Shown one piece after another: positions 16,280 to 23,557 of a stretch of 29,029 nt of DNA. Both the position numbers and the translations under genes were made by a program. The stretch covers positions 1-29,029 of the forward strand of contig DEPD01000022.1 of NCBI GenBank assembly GCA_002358575.1. The letters are read 5' to 3'. The DNA comes from Lachnospiraceae bacterium UBA3401 (GTDB lineage: Bacteria > Bacillota > Clostridia > Lachnospirales > Lachnospiraceae). A model generated the notes under the pieces. That model made no database searches, had not been told where the DNA came from, and saw nothing but the letters and a program-made list of their open reading frames with translations. The number at the start of each line of letters is the position of its first letter. The stretch's first letter is position 1.

Positions 16280-17014
16280 ATGGATCAGAAAAAAATAGGT
16301 GCATTTATTGCACAGTGCAGGAAAGAAAAAAGTCTGACACAAATGCAGCTTGCTGAACAATTAGAGATTAGCGGTCAGGCAGTTTCCAAATGGGAAAACG
16401 GAAGAGGAATGCCAGATGTGTCGCTTTTACAGCCTTTGTGCGATGTTTTGGGTATTAGTTTAAACGAGCTTTTTTCAGGGGAGCATATATCAGCGGATGA
16501 ATACAAAGGAAAAGCGGAGGAAAATATTTCCAAACTTTTTAAAGAAAAGCAAATTGCCAATCTTAAGCCCGTAAAATACTTATTCTCTATATGTGCTAAT
16601 GTCACTTTGTTTGTAGCAGTGACTGAATTAGCGGTTGGTCTTGTTGGGAATTTTTTTAATTCAACTATATTGAAAGCCATGTTAATCAATGTTTCTGTAT
16701 GGATGATATTGTTTTTGGTTTCAATGGGCAAACTGGTATACGACAAGAAAAAATTGAAAAACCTGAAGCATTCAGGAGCTTATATAGACTCCGAAATAGA
16801 GGAGATGATTCCGGCAGTCTGGATTAGAGTAGCGAACTACGTCAGTTGCAGAATTGCCTGTCGGTATATTTACGAGGGTAAGGAATACAAAGCAGTAAGT
16901 AATTATTATGTTTTGACACAATTTACGCGAAAAGAAGATTTATATGCGAATATTTATATCCACAAAGATAATCCTGCCAAATACAGTGTAGAGCTTTTTC
17001 AGACAGGCCGATAA
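16280..17014 (+). CDS. XRE-family regulator with two membrane helices
   Basis: Membrane-linked helix-turn-helix protein of 244 residues. Residues 6-63 form a Cro/C1-type domain (LTQMQLAEQLEISGQAVSKW, with ENGRGMPDVSLL behind it), the form common in Firmicute regulators with C-terminal membrane segments. Hydrophobic helices follow at about 98-123 and 131-153, then a 90-residue tail with no family I recognise. I choose the ATG at 16280 because AAAGGAGG lies eight bases upstream; an earlier in-frame ATG at 16226 has no such site. It stands alone between gene debris and a terminator. Membrane location suggests it senses an envelope or extracellular cue, but there is no partner gene next to it. 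Confidence 0.85.
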   Translation: MDQKKIGAFIAQCRKEKSLTQMQLAEQLEISGQAVSKWENGRGMPDVSLLQPLCDVLGISLNELFSGEHISADEYKGKAEENISKLFKEKQIANLKPVKYLFSICANVTLFVAVTELAVGLVGNFFNSTILKAMLINVSVWMILFLVSMGKLVYDKKKLKNLKHSGAYIDSEIEEMIPAVWIRVANYVSCRIACRYIYEGKEYKAVSNYYVLTQFTRKEDLYANIYIHKDNPAKYSVELFQTGR

Positions 17015-17048
17015 TTCAGACATCTTTAAAAATCATATATACCTATCC

Positions 17049-17092
17049 AAAACTGCTATTGTAAGAATATTAATTCATGCAATGGCAGTTTT
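17049..17092. terminator. Bidirectional terminator between convergent genes
   Basis: AAAACTGCTATTG (17049-17061) pairs with CAATGGCAGTTTT (17080-17092) with one G-U pair and an 18-base loop. A-rich and T-rich ends on both sides allow it to serve the XRE gene from the left and the minus-strand genes from the right. Confidence 0.7.
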
Positions 17093-17220
17093 CATTTACG
17101 CTTTTTTCTCTGGCCGACATAGCCTTTGAAGAATTTCGATTTTTTAAGGATATGTACGAGCTGCTTGCAGTAAAGCGCAGCCTGTTTTTCAAGAGGGCTT
17201 CCCCTTGAAATTTGCAACAT
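17092..17220 (-). CDS. Small basic protein overlapping the ICE-type XRE gene
   Basis: A 42-residue open frame starts at an ATG inside the last ten codons of the XRE gene (TAG-AGG-ATG) and ends at the terminator. The product is rich in Lys and aromatic residues (HILKKSKFFKGYVGQRKKRK at the C-terminus) and reads like real coding sequence. I do not recognise a family. Its 3' position after an element-type regulator suggests a small accessory gene of the same mobile element, or a frame-shifted extension of the XRE gene. Confidence 0.4.
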   Translation of the reverse strand: MLQISRGSPLEKQAALYCKQLVHILKKSKFFKGYVGQRKKRK

Positions 17221-17857
17221 CCTCTAAATCCTGCTTCAATTCTTCGGCAATGGTAGTTTGCGGCGCACTCTCACTGTCAGACTTGTGTGTAGCGCGAATA
17301 TCACGGATGCTTACGCTTATATCATCCTGTATCATGTGGCTGAAATATTCGTTATCCTCAATGTGTGCAGCCTGTAAAATCCGAAGGTGCGGGTCATCTT
17401 CTCCAGGGCGGTAGCGTTTTATAATTTCGTGCCGGACGGTATCAACAAGGGAGTTGAGGTTTTGAATCTGCATGGAGGCAAGTCTATCCACATAAACCTC
17501 AATATCAGTCAAAAACTTTATAAAATCCTTGTGGGTAGCAAGTTCACACAGCAGACGGTTGTTAATCCGACCGCCTTTCAAAAGCGCAACCATTTCATCA
17601 CTCAAATGCAATTCTGTTAAAGGCGTGTTGACCTGCTCCCTGTTATCTGTCCAGCATAACAGATAATCAATGAACACCCCATAAAAATCTGCCAGCGTGA
17701 TAAGGTTGCCATGATTGATTTCTTTATACTCATTGGATTCATAGCTGGCAAGGGCAGATTTTGAAATCTGCGTCAGTTGTGCCAATTCTTCCAGATTAAG
17801 CCCTTTGTCCTTGCGCAGTTCCCATAGGCGTTCCTGTATGGTGGTCGCTTTTTTCAT
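17189..17857 (-). CDS. XRE-family regulator of conjugative-element type
   Basis: Helix-turn-helix regulator of 222 residues. The N-terminal Cro/C1 domain (LEELAQLTQISKSALASYES, about residues 21-42) is followed by FYGVFIDYLLCW and a long acidic C-terminal half. In composition it resembles regulators carried by Tn1549-like integrative conjugative elements of Clostridia. The ATG at 17857 has AAAGGAG nine bases upstream; the upstream in-frame extension starting at 17896 has no such signal. It faces an ORF fragment on the other strand, and no integrase or transfer genes are nearby, so it is probably a leftover regulator that may or may not still have a target. Confidence 0.8.
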   Translation of the reverse strand: MKKATTIQERLWELRKDKGLNLEELAQLTQISKSALASYESNEYKEINHGNLITLADFYGVFIDYLLCWTDNREQVNTPLTELHLSDEMVALLKGGRINNRLLCELATHKDFIKFLTDIEVYVDRLASMQIQNLNSLVDTVRHEIIKRYRPGEDDPHLRILQAAHIEDNEYFSHMIQDDISVSIRDIRATHKSDSESAPQTTIAEELKQDLEDVANFKGKPS

Positions 17858-17897
17858 GGGCGCACGCTCCTTTCTGGCGGCTGCTTTCCTGCGCAAT

Positions 17898-18029
17898 ATG
17901 TTTTACGATGAAAACGGGAGACACGTCCGAACCAAGAAAGAGATACTTGATGAAAACGGGAATGTACGCAAAGGCTGTAAAATCGTGAAGAAAGGCGAAG
18001 TCTTTTTACCGCCAAGAATAAGCTGGTGA
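17898..18029 (+). pseudogene. C-terminal fragment, possibly of a mobilisation protein
   Basis: The frame reads MFYDENGRHVRTKKEILDEN, then NGNVRKGCKIVKKGEVFLPP and a stop. The style recalls C-terminal parts of MobA/MobL-type relaxases, but I cannot place it firmly. There is no upstream portion and no ribosome binding site. The frame stops just where the perfect hairpin at 18025 begins, so a junction or deletion point is likely there. Confidence 0.35.
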
Positions 18030-18064
18030 ACTACCCATTGGCTTTAGACAATGGGTAGTTCACC
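18025..18064. repeat. Perfect 16-bp hairpin at a gene-fragment junction
   Basis: GGTGAACTACCCATTG (18025-18040) and its exact complement (18049-18064) enclose an 8-base loop. There is no T-run, so it is not a standard terminator. Imperfect or perfect palindromes of this size mark the ends of IS200/IS605-type elements and related palindromic elements. Here it lies exactly between two truncated genes. Confidence 0.65.
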
Positions 18065-18525
18065 TGACTGAATATATAAAATATTTAGAGTATTTTAAGG
18101 CACATATAAAACAAGGAAACTTAGATATTGTCAATAAAATGACAGATTTCACAAAAGCATTAGAAAAAATAGAAAATGCAGGGAAGAGAAAATATGGCTG
18201 TGGGGCATTTCATAGAATGTATGCAGTAGACATTGATGGAAAATTATATCCATGCCATAGGTTTGTTGGTATTCCAGAATTTTGCGTTGGAAATATATAC
18301 GAAAAACAGGAAAAAGAAACAGAACAATGTCAACATGTAAATGATAGATATAAATGTTCGGTATGCTGGTTAAAGAACTTATGTGGTGGAGGTTGCGCAT
18401 ATGAAAATTATGTTGAGAATGGAAGTATAAATATTGCATCGGCGGATTTTTGCCATCACATGGAATTGCTTTATAGTGCAATTATTGAAATCTTTATTGA
18501 AAAATACTATATAAATGTAAAATAA
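18061..18525 (+). pseudogene. Radical SAM/SPASM peptide maturase, C-terminal part only
   Basis: The frame carries a typical SPASM auxiliary-cluster domain: CGAFHRMYAVDIDGKLYPCH, FCVGNIY, then C..C...NLCGGGCAYENY and a late Cys (FCHHME). In intact maturases of modified peptides an N-terminal radical SAM domain with CX3CX2C comes first and the total is 400 residues or more. Here only about 155 codons remain, and the frame runs back into the hairpin at 18025-18064 with no start codon before the ATG at 18139. No precursor-like small Cys-rich ORF is evident alongside. It is almost certainly nonfunctional as a maturase; a free SPASM-domain protein from 18139 is formally possible. Confidence 0.75.
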
Positions 18526-18881
18526 TAAAATAGAATACAAAGATGTAAACTTTGTTGAATCACAAATGCATAATTACGTGAAAAACATAGAAAGAAGCCT
18601 ATTGTATATTATCGATTTTCAGTATGATTGAAAGGGATATTTTTATTAATGAGAGCTGTCGTAAATAAGACAATCTTTCTAATATATAATCTGAAGTAAC
18701 AGATATTACTACCTATATTGCAGGAAAATTACATTATCCGACAGCTCTGCTAAGTTATAAAAAGAATCCTATAGATCGAATGAATCTTCTGTAATTAGTA
18801 GTTGCTAAAGCTATTAAGTTATATTTTCGGTTTTTTTAACCTATTCAATAAGCTCTTGTATCCCTGCTTTTATATGGAATT
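18526..18881. other. Noncoding spacer with distant inverted repeat
   Basis: AT-rich, no credible gene. AGAGCTGTCG (18652-18661) and CGACAGCTCT (18739-18748) are exact inverse copies 77 bases apart, which could be the ends of a very small or deleted element. A weak hairpin (ACAAAG/CTTTGT near 18537-18555) follows the SPASM fragment. Confidence 0.35.
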
Positions 18882-19121
18882 TTAATACAACTTTAATGAA
18901 TCTTCCGCATCCACCCACATCTGTATATTTCCTTCAAGATATAATCTTGCATATTCAAGCGGTTCATCTATTGCCAAAGCATTTAAGGCACATTCAGAGC
19001 AGGGAGTAGTTTTCAAGCCTTCTTCCGCTTTATTGCAGTCTATCCGTAAAAAGTAGCCTGCATAGGTGTATACATCAATACTGTTATGGTGGATATTATA
19101 TGTTGCGTAAATCATATTCAT
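18882..19121 (-). CDS. DUF6061-like small protein
   Basis: A 79-residue protein. The ending EPLEYARLYLEGNIQMWVDA and the beginning ATYNIHHNSIDVYTYAGYFL match my memory of DUF6061 proteins, small, uncharacterised and common in Lachnospiraceae and their mobile elements. Three Cys lie in the middle (one in IDCNK, then CSEC). The ribosome binding site is weak (AGAAGA). A perfect palindrome, TTGAAAGCATTTCAA at 19148-19162, lies 26 bases upstream and could be its operator. Function unknown. Confidence 0.6.
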   Translation of the reverse strand: MNMIYATYNIHHNSIDVYTYAGYFLRIDCNKAEEGLKTTPCSECALNALAIDEPLEYARLYLEGNIQMWVDAEDSLKLY

Positions 19122-19166
19122 TTTTTATCTATCTTCTTTTCATTTTTTTGAAAGCATTTCAATCAG

Positions 19167-19197
19167 TTCACAATCCCTGTATATTTTATGCTATAAT
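19167..19197 (+). promoter_or_regulatory. Extended -10 promoter ahead of the AraC-type gene
   Basis: TGCTATAAT (19189-19197) is a strong extended -10 element; TTCACA at 19167-19172 is a possible -35 with a long 19-base spacer. Transcription from about 19204 would give the AraC-type gene a leader of some 275 bases containing the octamer repeats described next. Confidence 0.5.
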
Positions 19198-19213
19198 GTT
19201 TTATGTGATTTTG

Positions 19214-19368
19214 TTTCCCTTATTTTTTCCCTTGTCAGGGTTCGTAATACCCTATGGAAAGATATAACACAAGGGAAACTTTAAGGGAAAGCTTACCTGC
19301 AATAAACTTATTGTTTTCAAGGGTTAGCGGATATTTAAATAAAAAATATAACGGCTAATATTTCCCTT
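19214..19368. repeat. Five TTTCCCTT/AAGGGAAA octamers in a leader region
   Basis: TTTCCCTT occurs at 19214, 19226 and 19361, and its complement AAGGGAAA at 19271 and 19283. The first pair and the second pair are each spaced by exactly 12 bases. In RNA, either purine copy could pair with any of the three pyrimidine copies, giving mutually exclusive stems, and smaller stems lie within (19237-19253, 19324-19358). It could be a protein-binding array or a folded leader. Confidence 0.55.
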
Positions 19369-19478
19369 AAAAATCATCAAATCACAATCGGAATTTTCAC
19401 CTGACAACTTTTCGCAAACCAGGAAATGTAATCATTTAAAATTGCTTCTACAATAGACTTCAACAGGAGGAAAAAAGC

Positions 19479-20369
19479 ATGGAGTGGATAGTAGCAATGC
19501 AACGGGCAATTACTTATATGGAAGAGCATATTATGGAGGAAATCAACTATGAAGATGTAGCGAAGCAGGTGCACACTTCAAGTTATGAGTTTCATAGGGC
19601 ATTTAGTTTTCTTACAGGGATGACTGCTAATGCCTATATTCGCAACCGCAGGCTGTCATTAGCTGGGAGAGAAATTGTAGAAACGAATGCAAAAATAACC
19701 GACATTGCTCTAAAGTATGGTTATGAAACACCAGAGAGTTTTACAAAGGCATTTACAAGATTTCATGGAATCGCACCTAAATTTGCGAGAGAAAAATCTG
19801 CGAAGCTCTTACTTTTCAATCCACTTGTTATTAAAATAATTGTGGAAGGTGGTAAAAGTATGGATTACAGAATCGTACAAACAGAGGAACAGAAATTTAT
19901 TGCATTAGTAAGAAGTTTTAGAAATGAAATCATTAATGATGAGGAAAATCGTGATATTCCTGATTTTTGGGGAGAGTGCCATGATAAAAATTTAGTAGAA
20001 GCGATTCGCAATCTGAGACCGGAAGGAAAGCGCGACTTGTATGGGTTATGTTCTCCTACAAAACAAGGAGAGGGTACATTTGAATATGGTATTGGTGTCT
20101 TGATAGATGGAGCTACATCAGAGTTTGATACCGCTGAAATGGAAAAAGCAGGTTATAGTATCTGGGATGTGAAACCGGGAACTTATGTTGTATTTGATTG
20201 CATTGGTGAAGATGGTGATTGCATCGGTGATACTTGGTCAAAGTTCTATAAGGAATTTTTGCCACAAATGGGATATGAATCGGAAGCAGAAACAGACTAT
20301 GAAATATATTTTGAAAATGGAAGAAGTGGTCTATTCTGTGAACTATGGATTCCGGTAAGAAAGAAATAG
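19479..20369 (+). CDS. AraC-family regulator with GyrI-like ligand domain
   Basis: Transcriptional activator of the Rob/SoxS-with-GyrI architecture, 296 residues. The AraC DNA-binding domain comes first (residues about 5-110), with two helix-turn-helix units: INYEDVAKQVHTSSYEFHRA and KITDIALKYGYETPESFTKA. From about residue 125 a GyrI-like small-molecule-binding domain follows (MDYRIVQTEEQKFIALV to FCELWIPVRKK). Such proteins often respond to toxic or hydrophobic compounds and drive efflux genes, but no pump gene is adjacent. AGGAGG lies eight bases ahead of the ATG. The long upstream leader with repeated octamers is unusual for the family. Confidence 0.92.
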   Translation: MEWIVAMQRAITYMEEHIMEEINYEDVAKQVHTSSYEFHRAFSFLTGMTANAYIRNRRLSLAGREIVETNAKITDIALKYGYETPESFTKAFTRFHGIAPKFAREKSAKLLLFNPLVIKIIVEGGKSMDYRIVQTEEQKFIALVRSFRNEIINDEENRDIPDFWGECHDKNLVEAIRNLRPEGKRDLYGLCSPTKQGEGTFEYGIGVLIDGATSEFDTAEMEKAGYSIWDVKPGTYVVFDCIGEDGDCIGDTWSKFYKEFLPQMGYESEAETDYEIYFENGRSGLFCELWIPVRKK

Positions 20370-20457
20370 GAAAATTTGCAATGTTAAGACACTTGAAACA
20401 TCCAACTTGTCGAACGGACAGCCTATCAAAAAACTAAATAATTTGCCGCCCGCCAGC

Positions 20458-20505
20458 GGCACACCCAAGCAGGAAATCTGAAAGGGTATCCTGCTTGGGT
20501 GTGCC
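20458..20505. repeat. Perfect 17-bp hairpin at the edge of the vapE-module remnant
   Basis: GGCACACCCAAGCAGGA (20458-20474) and its exact complement (20489-20505) flank a 14-base loop. It lies directly ahead of the AAAGGAGGG ribosome binding site of the following tiny gene. Base composition becomes sharply more GC-rich here. It could be a terminator of the invading element, or an RNA structure controlling the small genes. Confidence 0.65.
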
Positions 20506-20527
20506 CGGAAGAAAGGAGGGCGCACAT

Positions 20528-20641
20528 TTGCCATGCCCGCATTGTAAAACCACAATCATCGACAAATGCGAAGCCAACAAGCCAATCTGTTGCAAGATGA
20601 AGCATGGAATCCCCGGTTTGTGGAAGCCCTGCAAAATATGA
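20528..20641 (+). CDS. 37-residue Cys-rich protein, TTG start
   Basis: A TTG codon seven bases after an excellent AAAGGAGGG site (20512-20520) opens a 37-codon frame with six Cys: CPHC near the N-terminus, Cys14, the CC pair at 21-22 and Cys35. The pattern suggests a small zinc-binding protein. Similar short Cys-rich genes are common in Tn916/Tn1549-type elements, but I cannot assign it to a named family. It overlaps the next small gene in another frame. Confidence 0.5.
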   Translation: MPCPHCKTTIIDKCEANKPICCKMKHGIPGLWKPCKI

Positions 20642-20727
20642 GCCGTCTGGAATATCTGATGGACGTGCTGCTCTCCGGGACATCCGGGAGCGGGCAGACC
20701 TTATCACAGGACACGGAAAGGAAGTGA
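20566..20727 (+). CDS. 53-residue small protein preceding vapE
   Basis: The frame from the ATG at 20566 reads like real coding sequence (FVEALQNMSRLEYLMDVLLS) and ends at 20727, seven bases before the vapE start, where translation could be coupled. It overlaps the Cys-rich frame for 76 bases, so only one of the two may be the native gene in that stretch, or the native start may lie further in. Family not recognised. Confidence 0.45.
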   Translation: MRSQQANLLQDEAWNPRFVEALQNMSRLEYLMDVLLSGTSGSGQTLSQDTERK

Positions 20728-20733
20728 GGAACC

Positions 20734-21138
20734 TTGAAAGACGAATGGCAGAGCTTGCCGCCACAGATACGGCAGAAAGTAAAGAACATGGCAGAAAGCA
20801 CAGAGCCGACCCGGAGCGCCACTGAAGTCAAGACCATACTGGAAACCACCGAGAAGGGGGGATTCTGCAACAGTATCCGCAACTGTCTGACCGTGTTCCA
20901 GTGCGACCTGCTCCTTTCCGGGGCGGCTGCCTACAACCTGCTGACCGACCGCACCGACATTTTAAAGCTCATCGGCTACAAAAGACCCCCAAACAGCCCC
21001 ATGACCGACATGGACATGAAATATATCCGGCTGTATCTGGAAGAAACCTACGACCTGACAAGCGAAAAGAAGATACAGGACGCCGACCTAGCCGCCCATC
21101 AGAACAGCTACCACCCTGTCCGGGAGTATTTAATTTGA
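20734..21138 (+). pseudogene. VapE-type (virulence-associated E) protein, N-terminal stump
   Basis: The 134 codons match the N-terminal part of VapE/DUF5906-type primase-helicase proteins carried by clostridial mobile elements: ETTEKGGFCNSIRNCLTVFQ, LTDRTDILKLIGYKRP, NSPMTDMDMKYIRLYLEETY and SYHPVREYL. In intact proteins YL is followed by a WDG-type segment and the ATPase core, about 300 more residues. Here the frame stops immediately (I, then TGA). The start is TTG. GC-rich codon use contrasts with the surrounding AT-rich genes, pointing to transfer. It is a truncated relic of an integrative element. Confidence 0.8.
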
Positions 21139-21169
21139 TGGGGATTAAGAGATAAATAAGTTTTGCTTG

Positions 21170-21201
21170 AAACAGGGCTGTCGTGAATGACAGCCCTGTT
21201 T
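21170..21201. terminator. Bidirectional terminator at the end of the element remnant
   Basis: AAACAGGGCTGTC (21170-21182) and GACAGCCCTGTTT (21189-21201) form a perfect 13-bp stem with a 6-base loop. Placed between the vapE stump and the convergent lipoprotein gene, it can stop transcription from both. Confidence 0.75.
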
Positions 21202-21222
21202 GTATTATGCGCACGAAATGTA

Positions 21223-21810
21223 TTATTCTTTGTAAGTGCAGTTTTCCAGAAATTCTGTTAAGATTGCGGTTAAATCTTCTGAAAAATTTTCCTGACATGT
21301 CAGTTCCACACAAATTGCATTATTTTCATATACACCGAAAGCAGATACCCCACGTGCATAGGGATTATTCGCTCCCGAAAAAGTGTATGTTATCATTTGG
21401 TAAGTCTGCCCGTTGTAGATGATTTCTTCCTCTGCTGAAATCTCATAATTGGATTTTCCTCTCTCAAGCCAGGAGTCTCTGTTTATCTGCGCATTTTCTG
21501 CGTTGGAAAATTCGCCCAGAAGTAGATAGAGTTGGGCATCATACAAATCTACGGTATCACCATCACTATTTTCATAAGGTTTAGCGTCTCCAATTCTCCA
21601 TGATGCATAGTACAGTCCATCGCTTGCTAGTGTATCCTTATAATCGTAAAGGATAAGGCTTTTGTTTGTGTTGTTGATTTCAAGATGCGAACCGACCTTT
21701 AAAAAAGCTGTGTTTTCAATCGGTTCTTTCTCGAGTGTGTTAAATGAACAACCAGTGACTGTCAATAATAGAAAAAGAAAGCACAGTGTTAATTTAATAT
21801 TTGCGTTCAT
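21223..21810 (-). CDS. Lipoprotein of unknown function
   Basis: A 195-residue protein with a clear lipoprotein signal: KLTLCFLFLLLTVTG followed by the lipid-bearing Cys21. The mature part has no family I recognise. It contains a GLYYASWRIGD segment, an LYDAQLYLLLGEFSN segment and an ending with NAICVELTCQENF, which suggests a compact beta-rich fold. AGGAGA lies ahead of the ATG. It starts 14 bases after the LacI stop, so the two form an operon. A role at the surface in fructan sensing or uptake is possible from context only. Locus 1 has no counterpart. Confidence 0.8.
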   Translation of the reverse strand: MNANIKLTLCFLFLLLTVTGCSFNTLEKEPIENTAFLKVGSHLEINNTNKSLILYDYKDTLASDGLYYASWRIGDAKPYENSDGDTVDLYDAQLYLLLGEFSNAENAQINRDSWLERGKSNYEISAEEEIIYNGQTYQMITYTFSGANNPYARGVSAFGVYENNAICVELTCQENFSEDLTAILTEFLENCTYKE

Positions 21811-21824
21811 AAAATATATCTCCT

Positions 21825-22835
21825 CTAAGCTTCCTTTTTATTTGTATTTTCAGAGGTAGTTCCTCCATAAGCATAGGTGACTGGAAGGCAGATAAGAGGA
21901 GGCTTCATTTTCATATTTTCCCGCAGAAGAAGCTCGACACACATTTCTGCCATTTCCGGCAACGGTTGTACAATGGTAGAACATACATAATCCATATCTC
22001 CAAAGAGACGGATACCATCATAGCCGATAACCTGTACATCTTCTGGAACGCGTTGGTGCAGACGTTGCAGTGTCTGTATCACTGAAAAAGCAAGGCGGTC
22101 CGTCACACAAAAGATTCCATCAAAGGACAGCTTTCCGTTCTGGATGTGATTTAATAGAAATTTTTCAAATTCCTCGTAAGGTGCGCCATCGTCGAGTATT
22201 TTCATTTCGTAATGGAGACCGCGGGAAAGACAGCCGTTTTCAAAACCGGCTTTTCGCTTGTTGGGTTCGTTAGACAAAGAGGAACCAATCCGTAGAAAAG
22301 CAACATTTTTGCAGCCGAAATCTGCCAATTTCTCGGCTGCAAGCTGTCCTCCAGCAAAATTGTCACTGGCGACACATGGAATACCTGTGCCCATAGCGCG
22401 GTCAATGGCGACAAAGGGAGTGTTTTCCTCAATAACTAGGTTTGGATTGTAGGTTAGACCGATAATGCCGTCTACTTTGTTTTGTTGTGCCATCGTGACG
22501 TATTCCTGTTCCTGTGTGGAGTCGGAGCCGGTACAGCACAATAACATTCGGTATTTCTGTTTTAGAAGGGCGGTGTTGATGTGGTAGGCGAGCGCGGCAA
22601 AAAAAGGCTCTACAATATTGGGGATTAACACGGCGACAGTATAGGTTTTGTTTGCTTTTAACCCCTGTGCATAGCTATTGACTTGGTAATTTAGTTTTTG
22701 GATAGCGCCCTCCACACGAACTTTATAGGAGTCACCTACGGGTAGTCCGTTGACAACCTTGGATACTGTGCCAAGAGCAACGCCGGCTTCGCGGGCGACA
22801 TCTTTCATTGTGGGGGCAGAAGATTCTTTTTTCAT
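21825..22835 (-). CDS. LacI-family transcriptional regulator (locus 2)
   Basis: 336-residue LacI/GalR-type regulator, presumed repressor of the divergent transporter operon. Helix-turn-helix at residues 9-30 (TMKDVAREAGVALGTVSKVV) and effector domain with VDGIIGL, ASDNFAGG, FDGIFCVTD and VQVIGYDG. AAAGGGG precedes the ATG. It is about three quarters identical by eye to the LacI at 3755-4822, and the DNA-binding segments differ only by Lys/Arg at one position before GEAG-type loop residues, so both should read the same operator. The 15-bp repeats upstream are the obvious candidate. Its own promoter is not clear. Confidence 0.94.
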   Translation of the reverse strand: MKKESSAPTMKDVAREAGVALGTVSKVVNGLPVGDSYKVRVEGAIQKLNYQVNSYAQGLKANKTYTVAVLIPNIVEPFFAALAYHINTALLKQKYRMLLCCTGSDSTQEQEYVTMAQQNKVDGIIGLTYNPNLVIEENTPFVAIDRAMGTGIPCVASDNFAGGQLAAEKLADFGCKNVAFLRIGSSLSNEPNKRKAGFENGCLSRGLHYEMKILDDGAPYEEFEKFLLNHIQNGKLSFDGIFCVTDRLAFSVIQTLQRLHQRVPEDVQVIGYDGIRLFGDMDYVCSTIVQPLPEMAEMCVELLLRENMKMKPPLICLPVTYAYGGTTSENTNKKEA

Positions 22836-22935
22836 ATTGAAAAGTCCCCTTTCGGATAGTATGAGATAAAGAACAGCTCAGAATTAATTTTGCAGGGAGA
22901 ATGCCAAATTTGGAATAAGTTGCCAGTTCGTTTTT

Positions 22936-22951
22936 CTAATTATGTAATTAG
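22936..22951. promoter_or_regulatory. 16-bp perfect palindrome upstream of the locus 2 LacI
   Basis: CTAATTA and TAATTAG are exact inverse copies separated by TG, about 100 bases ahead of the LacI start. It lacks the CG centre of LacI operators, so another regulator may be involved; AT-richness lowers its weight. Confidence 0.35.
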
Positions 22952-23028
22952 GACATAAACAGATTGATTTATGAACAGTTCCCTGCTGTGTACGTGAAAT
23001 AGCGTGAAAATATGTATGGTTTACAAAA

Positions 23029-23055
23029 AAGTAGAACACTATTTTTTCTGTTCTA
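23029..23055. promoter_or_regulatory. Shared 13-bp motif within an inverted repeat
   Basis: AAGTAGAACACTA at 23029-23041 is identical to 7486-7498. Here TAGAACA (23032-23038) is also mirrored by TGTTCTA (23049-23055), giving a 7-bp inverted repeat with a 10-base gap, suggestive of a dimer site. The locus 1 copy lacks the second arm. Confidence 0.4.
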
Positions 23056-23111
23056 AATTTGATTATAATTCATAAATAAAAAATTGTAAAGTGGTTTTAA
23101 AATAAATTTAC

Positions 23112-23128
23112 GAAACGTTTCATGAAAT
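23112..23128. promoter_or_regulatory. Candidate LacI operator O1 (locus 2)
   Basis: AACGTTTCATGAAAT at 23114-23128 holds the palindrome TTTCATGAAA and overlaps a second one, GAAACGTTTC (23112-23121), with the CG centre usual for LacI sites. The same 15 bases recur at 23264. It lies upstream of the -35 box, fitting an auxiliary operator for looping. Confidence 0.65.
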
Positions 23129-23218
23129 TATATTTCTAAATCACATACATTTTGCACAAAAATAACTGTATAAAATATATAAATATGTCAAAGAGACTAA
23201 GAAATTATAAAAAAAATA

Positions 23219-23245
23219 TTGACTTTTAATAAAGAAAATGATAAC
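23219..23245 (+). promoter_or_regulatory. Promoter of fructan operon 2
   Basis: TTGACT (23219-23224) and GATAAC (23240-23245) with a 15-base spacer resemble the locus 1 promoter; TATAAC at 23251 is an alternative -10 but too far. The start would be near 23252, leaving a leader of about 300 bases before the first gene. Confidence 0.5.
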
Positions 23246-23263
23246 GTAACTATAACAACAAAT

Positions 23264-23278
23264 AACGTTTCATGAAAT
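23264..23278. promoter_or_regulatory. Candidate LacI operator O2 (locus 2)
   Basis: Exact second copy of AACGTTTCATGAAAT, 150 bases after the first and about +13 to +27 from the predicted start, where binding would block transcription. A related site, ATTTCACGAAAT, lies at 23323-23334, and further TTTCACG/CGTGAAA half-sites at 22993, 23003 and 23302. Confidence 0.65.
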
Positions 23279-23557
23279 AATGCAATAATAAAACCAAAAA
23301 ATTTCACGATATATTTCTGTTGATTTCACGAAATATTATATCGGCGTTGCTTGTTGACAAAAATTATGGATAGAGAATTGCTGATGAATCAGAAGTGTGG
23401 ATTGTGCAGGATATGTCTTAAAATAAACAGATAGTTTGGCATAGTTAGGACCACCTAGGCGCAGAAAAGTGCGAGAAGACTTGCTGAGCAGCGAGATAGT
23501 GAAAGTAGGATACACAAGTTATTTATCAGCAGTTCCCAAAATGAAAGGAGAGAAAGT

